This document shows, piece after piece, positions 33,101-44,030 of a stretch of 64,000 nt of DNA. Source of the DNA: Stropharia rugosoannulata (taxonomy: Eukaryota; Basidiomycota; Agaricomycetes; Agaricales; Strophariaceae); the NCBI GenBank assembly GCA_028532985.1, contig JANCIK010000009.1, positions 1,054,001-1,118,000 on the forward strand. The letters run 5' to 3'. Below the pieces are notes generated by a model that worked only from the letters and a program-made list of their open reading frames with translations, was not told the origin of the DNA and did not search any database. Position numbers and translations under genes: made by a program. Numbering within the stretch: the first letter of the stretch is position 1; each line of letters opens with the position of its first letter.

Positions 33101-33383
33101 TTAGGTCATAACGCTCAGATTTTGTGTCAATACACCGAAGACATGTCCTTCACCTTCACCTTCTCCGGAACTGAAGAAATCCAATTGTTCTGGAATAAAC
33201 TGCACTCCTGAGCTGTAAACGCAAGGCATACCTTCTGAAGCCGCTCCACTTGCTTCTAAGAGCCGTATTTTTCCCGCGAATGTCTGCAGTAGATATCCCA
33301 ATGACGATTTGTGCTTCGACTGATAGCAAACATGCGGCGGAGAACCCGCAAAGGACATACGAGATCACCGATCCACGCAACAC
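33101..33383 (-). CDS. Hypothetical small secreted protein (73 residues)
   Basis: Not recognised. Two exons, 33232-33383 and 33101-33170, flank a 61-base intron with GTATGC donor and TTCAG acceptor; the join preserves the frame. The N-terminus MLRGSVISYVLCGFSAACLL followed by SVEAQ looks like a signal peptide. The mature part is short, basic at first (ADIRGKNTALRSKWSGFRR), then has an EG repeat (SSGEGEGEGHVFGVL) and ends TQNLSVMT. The Gly-Glu repeat comes from a GAAGGT hexamer run. The support is only a signal peptide, a typical intron and an in-frame stop, so it could be a chance frame. Confidence 0.35.
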
Positions 33384-33753
33384 CGTCTGCTGATATGTGT
33401 ACCTATGTAGGTGAGATATTCATGCGAGCTGGGATACAAGAATCACTTAGTAGTGTGATACATACATAGCTAGTGTGCCTTGATGTACGAGTGAGATACA
33501 ATTCCTTGTTCACAACGCTCCACATAAAATTCAAATCAGACCTCACCGAGACCACCATCCTCGAACAGAGTCAAATGAAATTACAAGCGGCGCGCAAGTA
33601 TGTATACACGCACGCGAAGACAGAATACGAAGTAAAATACAACATAAGTAAGTACATACAGAATTTTCTCAAAATACAGAAACGAACGAATAGCCCGGGA
33701 TCGGTTACAATTGTACTTGGTTGCTTTTACTGAAAAGAAGTCCGACTGATCGC

Positions 33754-35752
33754 TCAGATCCGCGATTCATTCTTGGGGTCGTAGCTGTAGCTACGGACCT
33801 CCGGCTTTTGTTGTTGGTGGTACTGCTGCAAGAGCACTATCGGTGGGTCTACCTGGATAGACAATATCACAATTAGAAGATATCATCGCAGAAGTGCAGT
33901 TGCTAACCCTATCCCACTGATCAAGGTCGTTCGGACCTAAACTTGGCATACGGGTTCCCAGATGAAACAGGTTGGTATGCCTGGTCGTGTCCTGTTTGTC
34001 TGTACCGCGACCTCTGACATTTCTTCTCGTGTTGAGACTAAAGACCGATCAGTAACGTTTTCATCAAATAGAAAAGAAGAACTCACGTTGCCAAAAATGA
34101 AATCGCATATACTGACCAGGGCGTCAGTCAAACAAGTAACAGAGCAATCTACAACTTACATTTACTGAGAATAAAGTACGCCGCGATGAAGTAGAGGTTG
34201 TTCTGTGGACCCACGTTATACTTATATGCGCTGAATATCAGATAGATTCGACTTGAAACAGAAGCTTCTCACCAGGATCAGAACAGTCATGCTGACAGTA
34301 CTGTGAGAAGTGACAAAGTTAACAAAGAGAAAGCAATCGATATTTTGGCTACTTACCTAGTCAGAACACCCGTGTTAATTGCATAACCACACAGGGCGTT
34401 AACCAGGTTGTCGGAGCTGCTTTACATCAGACACCGAAAATCAGTTTTATGTTGGAAATACGCACGAAGTGAGCCCGGTCCTTAGTCGATTAAGGAAGAA
34501 GCAGAGCGCTCCGGCAGTAACAATGTCGGTACAGACGCCGACTCCCAGAGAAATAGTCCCCAGTGTCTACAGCTCATGATTTAAATAAATTCAAAAGAAA
34601 GCCCCAGAAATAACTACTTGTAGTTGGTGAACGGCGTTGATTGAAGGCAACTTAAATCTGGAAAGTCATTAGAACATACACTTAAAGCGGAAAAGTAGGC
34701 ACGCTTACGCTTCGACTGTATAAGCTGCATTGGAAATGCGGCGATTAGACGACTTCTAGTGAACCCGGTCCGATCGTGAATTTCAACTCACCAAAGGCAA
34801 GACCTGCAAAAATGAATCATGCCGTGAGTCCCAAGAGCGGGTGGCGTTGAATATAACAAAACGCACCCAGCTGACCGAGAGCAAGCGACATCTGATAGGG
34901 AATTTTAGTGAAATGACTGAAAGGCGAAGAAATCACAGTCTACTAACGATGAGTCCAGTGACCCAAACGTTGCGATCACTGACTATTTAGAGTAAGATTA
35001 AATAAAAGATTAAATAAACTATCGCAACGCAGAGAATATGGCCATAACTCACATCGCCAAACTCTGAACGCGAAATACCTTTCAAGACCGAATGTTCAGG
35101 GCCTGAAGCGTGCAGGGAAATCATATACCATAGTAATTACTCACATTTTAACGATAGCGCCCACGATGGCCTGCGTAAGAAGTTGAGTTAAGGGGCGAGA
35201 CGCGGGGCTTATACATTCAAGGCTTACCCCGACAGTTAATTGCAGCTTGATCGAACCAAGAGAGTAAGTGATCCACCAATACATACATAAGTGATCTTGA
35301 GCTCGCTCACAATAAGAGACCTAAATCAACCAAGAAATGAGTACCCTAGCAGAGCCGAAAAAAGAGGAACTTGGCGTACCAGGTTGTTCGTGCCTCCAGG
35401 AGCACGACGATATTGGCGTAGTTGGAAATGCCGTAGAAATATACGAGGTGTCCGATAAAGCATTGGTCTACCACTTCTAAAGCTCTGACGAAAAACGGGC
35501 GCTAGTAAGACCACGGATGTTCAAATGGTCGACTGGGGTATCCTTACATGATTATGACGACCTAAAACGCGATGTTAAGTTGAGCAAAAAGCGGGGAAAC
35601 TGCCTTCGTACCAGAAGTTTAAATAAGAGTCTATCTCCAGGATAATTCCGAAAGTAATTGAAGGCCTGAACAAGAAGCATGCCAAAGACCATGCACGCAA
35701 TGGCGAAGCCTATGAATACGGCGCCGAGCGTGTTGTCGATGCTTGCGACCAT
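33754..35752 (-). CDS. DUF6534-type seven-helix membrane protein, copy A
   Basis: Multi-exon gene for a basidiomycete membrane protein of the DUF6534 type; biochemical role unknown. The start exon reads MVASIDNTLGAVFIGFAIAC, then MVFGMLLVQAFNYFRNYPGD and RLLFKLL. A later exon gives ALEVVDQCFIGHLVYFYGIS, NYANIVVLLEARTTW. The middle helices are spread over many short exons between about 34.2 and 35.3 kb. The cytosolic tail ends VDPPIVLLQQYHQQQKPEVR and SYSYDPKNESRI before TGA at 33754-33756. The family pattern is a first helix starting DNTLGA.FIGF, a Tyr/Phe-rich second segment, seven helices and a Ser/Asn-rich tail. The next gene upstream is a paralogue in the same orientation, so the pair arose by tandem duplication. 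I did not resolve every exon. Confidence 0.78.
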
Positions 35753-36519
35753 GGTCGAAAAGGTGGCGGGGAAGCAACAAACTTCACTGGGTGTCCGGGT
35801 AATTTAAGCTCGGTTCCAGGCTCGCAAACTAGTGGACATTGTTTACTGGTGGACGCTTTTATCGGGTAATGGGGTTTCAAGGGTTTCCAAAAGGAAAGAG
35901 GGCGATCATCTTAGTGGAGATCCATGCGGGCAGGACGCGACTGATCTTCTCAGTTTGGAATGGGCGTTGCGAAATCTCATGGTCAGTTGACAACTGTGTG
36001 AATCTTATTCGGTGATGCTGGCTTCTGTGTCTTGCGTAGAAACCGAGACCGTGGCTTGCCGCCTGAGCCCTTTCAACTGATGCGCCATTAGTTGAGAACA
36101 TACCTCGGCATTCACTGCCCACATAGACCTCGCCTCTCGAAATGAAGGTATGTACGCCCTGGGCAGTTGGTAAATGATCCGCTACTGCGATGGCGGTTGT
36201 ACTACGTTGTACTTGGTCTTATACGCAGTGGCTGCGCATCAACGAAGTACATCCTCAATGGTCAATTGAGTTCTAAAATTATAGAGCCCGGTTTCATTCA
36301 GATAAACCGGAAGATACGCAAAATCAAGTACAAGTTCGAGAGATTGGGCGTATAGGTGAAGTCAGTACATTTTACATAACTCTCCGCCCGATCTTCATCG
36401 AGCTGGAGTGGGATAAGATAAGTAAGAGGTGCATACAAGTACAGCTACATTCAACACAGAAAAGAAGGGAAAGCAATGCGTGGAGCATCACATTTTTTGT
36501 GGTAGAACCTAATTGCCAT
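35753..36519. other. Interval between the two DUF6534 genes
   Basis: Contains the promoter of copy A and the 3' flank of copy B. A leftward open frame at 35877-36122 shows no family features and is considered chance. Confidence 0.4.
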
Positions 36520-38346
36520 TCAATTCAATCTCGCTGGGGACCGAGCTGAAAAGAAAAATTTACATACCATTGACACGTCTTGGGCGGCACTTTCGACGTC
36601 TCCGATCACAGACACCTCTTGATGGATATCTATTTCTAGGCTCTGATGACAAAACGCACATGGTTTTTCAGAAACTGGAAAGAAGAAAGATCGAGCGCGC
36701 TTACCTTCGCCCGCGTGCTGAATCCCATGTCTCTAGCAGCGCGATTGCTATTTGTCACCATGAAAAATGTATTGCGGGGATTGTTGGTGTTACTAGTGTT
36801 GTCGCTCTGGTGTTGCGTATCCGTGCCCTTACCCCGTAGGACTTTACGCGTGTTTAACGTGGCTAGGAACGAAATCGCGTATACTAAGGGGATACAGTGA
36901 GAAAAAGATAATATACTCAGGGGTAAACAAGACATACGCTTTCCAATAGTGAAGTAGGTAGACATATATGCAAAAGTGTCGGGGATGCAATTATACTGGG
37001 AGATTTTATCAAGTAATGAAAATAAAACACGGCAATGAAGGGCACTCACCAGAATTAGTGTTAGAAGACTGAGACAGCCAGTCAATGCTCCAGTATTGAC
37101 AGCGTAGATAGTCAGTTGGTTAACCAAAGAGTCTGCCCTATGGCACAAAGCATAAATCATTGTGTCTATACATAACAGGAAAAAGAACTAACTTGCGGAA
37201 TCCCGTACGAAGTTTTCTCAAGAAATAACACAAGGAAGCGGCAATAATCACATCGGTCAAGAGGCCTCCTGCCAATGCAAGAGATGCTATCACCTAAGGG
37301 CGGTGTCAGAGCACATGCTGTGAGATTTATGAATTGACAAACGCGTAATTTATGTCCATCGAATACTGAGAGCTGGAAACTGAAAATTCGATTGAAAATT
37401 TAGAATAATTCGGAGGATTTCATTATGAACGACTGACGCTCGTACAGCATATACAATGGCAAGACCTGCGAAGGCACAAGTTTGAGACGATGGCAACTTA
37501 TGACCAGAACCCACTTACCGAATTCGCCCCATATGAGCGCCACAATTGTCCCTGTGATAACGACGTTCTTTTTGCTAACTGATAAGAATTTGTCAGAGTC
37601 GTATTGAAACGTAAAATAATGCCATGCATACATCTCCAAACGCGCATAGCAAAACAGCTGAGTGATGGTCCGAAATGAATTAAATTTGCAATTGGCCGTC
37701 TGTAATTTGACATACCATTTTACGATGGTCCCAACAAGATTCTGAAAGTTTGAATGAACAAAACACGTATCTCAAGAAGCGAGAAACTCACATTCATGAT
37801 TATCTGTAACTACACAGAAGGTGGGTATGAAGTTACAAGCTAGAGTGATCTGCTGCACCTACAATGAGCGTGCTACGGGATAGAGATTAGTTACGGTATT
37901 GTATAATTTACAATCGCCCACTCACAAAATAACGTCCCCACTTGCGAAAACTTTCGGGTTCCCAAAATTTCTGGAACCAATGTCAGTAAGGAAGACGCAC
38001 AAAGGGCAAAGCAACACACGTTATAGTATAGTAATAGATAGAGTATCCGATGAAGACTTGATCCGCCAATTCTAAGAGCCTGACCGAGAAATGCAATTTT
38101 CATGGTAAACGTCAAGTCACTCCAGTGAAGTGCGTGTATTACCATAGTGAAGCTACCTGTGATCGACTTTAGAGTAAGAAGCAAGACAATTTGTGGAGGC
38201 TGGCCTACCAGAACTTTATACGCCAACCTATCCCTTGGGAATCTTTGGAAGTAAACGATCACCTGGGTCGTTAACATGCCAAAGACAATGCATGAGAAGA
38301 AGAAACCGATAGATGCCGCGCCCAGTGTGCCGTCGACCATGCCCAT
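36520..38346 (-). CDS. DUF6534-type seven-helix membrane protein, copy B
   Basis: Paralogue of the neighbouring copy A. The start exon reads MGMVDGTLGAASIGFFFSCI, then VFGMLTTQVIVYFQRFPRDR and LAYKVLV, aligning with MVASIDNTLGAVFIGFAIAC and NYFRNYPGDRLLFKLLV of copy A. Later exons encode further helices, including ADSLVNQLTIYAVNTGALTG and PDTFAYMSTYFTIGK, then YAISFLATLNTRKVLRG. The cytosolic tail is Asn/Ser/Thr-rich (NTSNTNNPRNTFFMVTNSN) and, after an intron, continues SLEIDIHQEVSVIGDVESAA to a TGA at 36520-36522. The last exon boundary is my preferred reading because it gives a charged, amphipathic tail typical of the family; it is less certain than the start. Function unknown. Confidence 0.72.
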
Positions 38347-40399
38347 TGTTGCGAGGCGTCTAGTTGGATGTGAACAGGGGGTGGGGGAGCGTAACTTGTG
38401 TCTTCCGCCCTTACTTTATGTAAAGGTATACCTCCATTTCCAATCATTTCCAGAAAATGCCCAATAAAACGGAATCTGATCAGGGCGACAAAGGCGGGAT
38501 TGCGCTGCGAAATTTTATTAGAGGTCGTTCTGACCACATTTCCAAGCCTTCGTTAGATCGGCTTTTGCCAGCGTTTGCAGACGTTTGCCCAGGTTCGCCT
38601 TCTCGGCACTTGTAAACATCGTGCTCGCCATGTGGTGCATAGGATTTGGAGATCGATCGACTTTACTGGAGAATCGACAAGTGTATACCGAGGAGGTTGA
38701 ACGTTGAACAATGATCCCTTCCCCGACCTCTGTTGAGCTTTGTCGACAAATGGAGGTCCTCTTATGTTCTTCTATGCTCTACTGTATAGTGGTTTGACTA
38801 CAATCGATAACACGATATACAGACCATTTTAACCAGGAAGTCCGAGCTCGCAAAGGCACAGGAGAGGATCTGAGAGAATTCACATTGTCATGAGGGAAAT
38901 CTACAACAAAACAAGATGGGCGGCGCCGGGCAGGCGCCCAGTCGGGCGCAGGTTGCGCCACCATATCCTGTGATCAACTTTTCCGATTCCAACGTGATTC
39001 CTGAGTAGTCAAGGACTCGGCCGGTGATTCTGGTGCTTTGAGTGTGATTGACTACCTTCCACGGTTCAAATAGTCTACAGAGTCAACATATCTCATTTTC
39101 GGAAGGGGCAGGAAAGAGCATTGACGAGCCAGAGAGGCCAGGAGCTGCCAGGAGCCAGGTGATCGAAGCCTATCGAAGCAAAGGCACCGATGAATTGACC
39201 GAAAATTGCCGGGAAATCGGGCTCGCATTTGTAACTCCAGATTTTAGTTCGTGATGTGTGAGTATATGTGGCCAGTGGACGTAGGGAGAGCTAGGTTATT
39301 GTGGTTGAAGGACAGAGGAACTCGAGTGCGTAAAGGTGGCCAGCCGCCAAAGGACGTTGCACATTTAAACCCTGTGTAAACATTCAAGTCGGTACATACG
39401 CGATTTTAATTTAACACAGCTTTCAATCTGCTTCCATACGCGTGAGTCAACGTGAGCTGCGGTGGGCTTGGCGGCCGGGGCCTAGGCCGATGGCGGGCAG
39501 TCAGGCAAAAACTGGGGTATGTAATTTGCATCGCAACCCCACTGCAACCTGCAGGCTATGCATATAGCCATGCCATGGCGTGCCGCGCCGCGATCTGTTG
39601 CACTTGCCATGTGTTGCGATGAGTGGCTGTAACGTTTGAACGAGGTGTAAGCTGTTCACTAGTGTGCAGAACAAAGTGGAAAGCCGCCGTGCGGTAAATA
39701 CTGAGAGGAGAAGAGAAGGCCCACGAATCACACAAACGGAAACAGAACGCGTGTGTATTCGGGAGTCGGGACTTCGTAGGCTACGACAAGAGAGCGACGA
39801 CGACAGGATGGATGTGAGAGCCAAAGAAAAGGTCTGCAGGACGAAACGAGAAGGGACGCGTCAGGTGACAAACCCCAAGAGATCGATGTAAGGACGTGGT
39901 CCTTACACAAAGTTGTTCATAAGCTGTCTATCGAAAGTTTGCTCAGATTACACAAAAAAAAAGTAGAGATGGATGTTTAATGGATGATATTCTACATATC
40001 AAAGTCTTCTTTACTCATCTAGGTCACCTAATTTAGAGGAATGAGGTCAAGAGTAGACCAGGATATCAATTTCAGTCAAGTCAATGAATAGAGCCAGTGA
40101 ACGGGAAAAGTATATACATTAGACAGTTTAGCTTGTGTAGCACGAGTCTCAAACATTTGAAGAATGACGTCCAGACTCCAGCCACGAAAGAATTTGTAAA
40201 GCAGACGGCCCGCATGAAAAAGTTCGCTGTTCAGAAGTAGTTCAAAAGCGGCCCGCGATTGGTTTCGACGCATTCACCGCCAGTGAGAAATAAGGCCTCA
40301 TGATCCAAGGCAGACCTCTTTGCCTTGACATCGAAGAAACTAGAATGACATTAAAGCAATAGCGCTCTATACTGAGGAGTTATAGTTGTCAGACGCCCG
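38347..40399. other. Two-kilobase interval without a recognised gene
   Basis: Between two divergent genes (DUF6534 copy B leftward, pectinesterase rightward). Open frames here are short and lack family features. A purine-rich stretch lies at about 39660-39890 and ends in the hairpin listed separately; an A-run follows near 39953. A leftward 40-codon frame near 38640 (starting MHHMASTMFTSAEKANLGKR) is noted but unsupported. Confidence 0.4.
39887..39907. repeat. Tight 9-bp stem, 3-base loop inverted repeat
   Basis: TGTAAGGAC (39887-39895), loop GTG, then GTCCTTACA (39899-39907). The arms are perfect. It lies in gene-free DNA after a purine-rich stretch, about 490 bases before the pectinesterase start. 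Confidence 0.6.
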
Positions 40400-41729
40400 A
40401 TGTATATGACGATGAAGTACTTTCTGCAATGCATGCTAACCATCGCTGCTACGTTGGCGCCAGTGTCTGTCAACGCACAAGGGCGCACTACGCCGCCACC
40501 AGGAGCGCTCTCCGTGCGTGCTGGGGCGCCCCCATCATCCGGGATGTTCGAGACCATAAATGGGGCACTATCGGCACTTCCAGACGACGAGTCCAGCCAG
40601 ATAATTTTCATCTACCCGGGCATATACAACGAACTGGTTAATATCACCCGTCCCGGACCGCTTGTTGTGAGCTACAGCATGACCGCTTTCAAGAATATAC
40701 TCTGACATACCTTTTGCTAGATATACGGATACACCACGGACACCTCCACCTTCATCCAAAACCAGGTCGTCATTCAAGCCGGTTTACCAGCCAATGTCGC
40801 AGGTTCCGATGACGCCAGCGGCACATTGCGCATTCATAAAGACAACTTCAGCATGTACAACGTCAATGTTACCAATACATTTGGCCCTGGGGTGCAGGCC
40901 ATCGCAATTAGTCAATACGGTAACCAAGTAGGTCTCTATGCTTGCGCCTTTCTTGGATACCAGGACACTTTGTATGCGAACGAAGGTGCGCAGGTCTACC
41001 TAAAAGGTTATATCGAGGTGCGTTAATTATCGTCGGACTAAGAAATAATTGTACTGATGCTACTACTTACATTGAAGGGAGCGGTGGACTTCATCTTTGG
41101 CCGGCACGGATTTGCCTACTTCGGAGGAAACACTATTGCATCCAAGGGCGCAGGCTGTATCACAGCAAGCGGAAGACTCGACAACACCGACGGAAGCTGT
41201 TTGTATCACCATAATGCCATGACGTCCGTGAAGCCTGATTGATTAATTTGAAAACAGACGTATTCAACCAAAACACCATCATCTTGGCCCCAGACGCCTT
41301 CCCCAATGCAACGGGGAACATCTTCCTAGGCCGGCCATGGGGAGGTAAGTGTTTCTGAAGGATATAGAGATATCAATTGACACAACCTTTTCCGTGTTAT
41401 ATCAAGATTTTGCGGAGTGAGTGTCGTAGTCTGAGTGTTAGTGATAGAGTCAAGAAAAGGCTAATTCGAATGCACAAAGGGTCATCTTCAAGAACACAGT
41501 CATTACAGCGCCATTAAACCAGACAATATGGTCAATTTGGAATCCGGGAGACGAACGCATCGATGATGTCCTTTTTGCAGAGTACAACAGCACCGGCAGC
41601 GGACTGACTGATCCACAACGACCAAGTTTCTCGACGCTGCTGACAGAGGCTGAAGCAGACGCATTCGACATTGCGAGTGCGGTTGGAAGCAATTATAGCG
41701 CTTGGGTGGATCTCGATTATTTGGTTTGA
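40400..41729 (+). CDS. Secreted pectin methylesterase (CE8 pectinesterase)
   Basis: Carbohydrate esterase family 8 enzyme that removes methyl groups from homogalacturonan in plant cell walls. The N-terminus MYMTMKYFLQCMLTIAATLA with PVSVNAQ is a secretion signal; a start at the later ATG (MTMKYF or MKYF) is equally possible. Mature blocks are FETINGALSALPDDESSQII, FIYPGIYNELVNITRPGPL, then after introns GSDDASGTLRIHKDNFSMYN and VNVTNTFGPGVQAIAISQYG. The catalytic parts are visible: GLYACAFLGYQDTLYANEGA with the acid Asp, GAVDFIFGRHGFAYFGG with the nucleophile Asp, and IFLGRPWG with the Arg-Trp pair. The C-terminus reads NQTIWSIWNPGDERIDDVLF and ends NYSAWVDLDYLV before TGA. Length of roughly 330 residues fits fungal pectinesterases. 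Several N-x-S/T sites suggest N-glycosylation. Confidence 0.93.
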
Positions 41730-41921
41730 CGAGTGAATGGTCTTGACTACGCCTGTAAAAGACCCGTGATGATAAAACCTAATGCTTGAAGAATATACAA
41801 AAAATGATGACTATCAAAGGTATATGTTACAAGAATTGCGAACAGTAGATGGGGAGGTATACCAAGCGCACAATTACAATAATATAAGAATAAACCCATG
41901 GGGGTAACCGCGAATAGTTTT

Positions 41922-43670
41922 TCACTTTTTCGTCTTCGTCTTTTTGGTACTAGAACCCGCTTTTTCGTCACCCTGAACGGGTTCAGTTGGATTATAGGAG
42001 CTAATAGAAAGGCGACAAACTAACCTTTCTCTTCGTCCCTTTGCCCTTTCCCGTTGCAACAGGCGCCTTGTCTTTAGGTTTGACAGTAAAGAATCCGTCC
42101 AAGCGGCCTTGCTGTTTCGAATTGAGGAACTTTTGCAGCTTTTCGGCACCTTTTCGAACCCGCTCCTCACTGTAACGGTGTAAGCAGATATTCTAGAGAA
42201 CGGAAACTTCGAAGTGTCTCACTTGAAACCCTTCTCTTTCACCAAGAAGTCGACTAAACCTTCAACATCTGGGTTCTTCCATTCCAGCTGAAAAAAGGTG
42301 ATTGATACACAATTTACGGCGAACGAAAAGTCATACGTACTTCAATTTGATCGGCAGGCAGCACGTCTGGCTTTTCAAATATTTTTTTGGCGTCTTTCCA
42401 AGGCCACTCCTCCGGAACTATGATACCTCCCACACGCTTTGGCACCTTCGCCTTCGTTTTTGTTTTTGTTTTTGCTATCTTTTTGGGAGTAGGCTCTTCG
42501 GATTCCGCGCGTTTCGCCTCATTAGTGTCCTCGTTGTCACTGTCGTCATTTGCATCCGGGTGCTCAACATCGGACGTGGCTGCAGGTTCATCATCCGTGT
42601 CATCATCCTCTTCTTCCTTGGCTTCCGCGCGAGCTTTGGCTGCGAGCTTAGCTTCCATTCTACGGATAGTTAAATGAATGTCGCATCCAAACCAATGGGC
42701 TGAACGTACTCTTTCCGAAGGTGAGCAATGACTGAACCAAGGTCGCCGTATTGCTTAATCAGTTTGAGGGCTGACTTTGGGCCAACACCTTTAATAGGTT
42801 CAAGGTAATCACAGCCCAGCAATATACATAAGTCTGTGAACTAGAGCTGATGTTAATCACAAGGCGAGTAACTGTGAGTGGAATCCCAAACCTGGCTCAT
42901 GGTCATTTCAAGTCCGTCCAGGGCCGCCTGCAAGTTAATTTCACTAATAGGTTGTTTCTTGGCTTCAGAAAAGGTGAGATGCCGGAATAGAATAGGTGCG
43001 TTGAATGTCAGGGTATCCATATCCTCTGAGCCTGCGGCATAAACTTTTCCTCCACGTGCAAGTTCTGCGCACTGCGCTTCGGCTTCTGAGGGAGCCTAAA
43101 TGAAATATAGTAAGGAAGAGAACAGCAGTGTAGAAGGCGGACCAGGGCCTACAATGACGACTGGAATGCCCATAAGAGCGAGGAGTCGCCTACACTCCTC
43201 GTTATGTTCGCGCGTCACTTTGACTGTACGTCGAGAGAACCTGTCCATATCTTCAACGGTACCAGTTTCCTTGGCTTCCTCTCCTTCAGCTTTAGCTTCC
43301 TCGCGCTTTTCGAAACGTTTTGACAGCTAGAGGTATTGCGTCATCAAAGCCTCTCAGAACAATACGGGTCGTTACTTACCACTCCCTTTTTCATCTCTGG
43401 AGGCTTCCCGTCGAACACATAAGCTGGCTTGATTCCATTTTCGACGATGCGAATCGTGCGGTAAAAGAATCCCATGAGATGACTTGTCGTCTCACCAGCC
43501 TCATTCTGAAGCATCTGACCGTCCTGTTGTCGGACGGCGATCAGGAACTGGTAAATGGACATTGACGCGTCAATTGCGACTTTTCTCCCAAAAAGGGTTT
43601 TTATATCATGTTCCTTGATTGCGTTAGGAGCATGCTGGGAGAGTAGCGCTGTAAGACCTTTAATACCCAT
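41922..43670 (-). CDS. FEN1: Flap endonuclease 1
   Basis: Structure-specific 5' nuclease (yeast Rad27) that removes flaps during Okazaki fragment maturation and base excision repair, in the nucleus. The start exon reads [20 protein letters not shown], then [20 protein letters not shown] with the first metal Asp. [15 protein letters not shown], then [11 protein letters not shown] and [20 protein letters not shown], and [20 protein letters not shown] supply the N and I domain metal ligands; [20 protein letters not shown] is the helix-hairpin-helix. An acidic/basic insert of roughly 80 residues follows ([27 protein letters not shown]), before [20 protein letters not shown]. The PCNA-binding PIP box is QGRLDGFF, followed by a Lys-rich nuclear localisation tail (STKKTKTKK). 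All catalytic regions are present. A similar insert is known in some mushroom FEN1 proteins. Confidence 0.94.
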
Positions 43671-44030
43671 GTTGCGGAACAGAAAAGGTGGAGTGGAAGG
43701 AGTACAACGGTGGTGTGACAATTTGCGACGCGATTGAAATGTGACGTCACGCGACAAGCCTTGAGCGACTCACGCGCACGAGCGCGCTAGTACTGGTACT
43801 AAGTATGTAGTACGCCCACGGCTGCCATTCAGTACTTTTAACTTTGAACTATAACATTCACTCATAAAACCGAAAAAACGTGATTAAATTAAGTGCATCT
43901 TGAATAAATACATGAAATAAAATGAGAGTCTTTTGCAACTGTGTTGAGTCTGTGAAGGAGCCTACTACTATTACATTACGGAAAATATAAAAAAGAGAGT
44001 ATAAGCAAGCAATAAACAAGACGACCTAAG
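43671..44030. other. Upstream region of FEN1
   Basis: About 360 bases between FEN1 and the 3' end of the transporter gene. Near 43742-43792 the DNA is rich in CG words (TGACGTCACGCG, CGCGCACGAGCGCGC), unlike the AT-rich remainder; TGACGTCA is a perfect CRE-type palindrome. No gene is seen. Confidence 0.5.

Noticed and set aside
28251..41729. A plant cell wall degradation gene cluster (beta-galactosidase and pectinesterase)
   Set aside because: The two genes are about 8 kb apart, with membrane protein genes of unknown role between them, and no regulator or transporter tied to sugar uptake can be named; only a loose association is supported.
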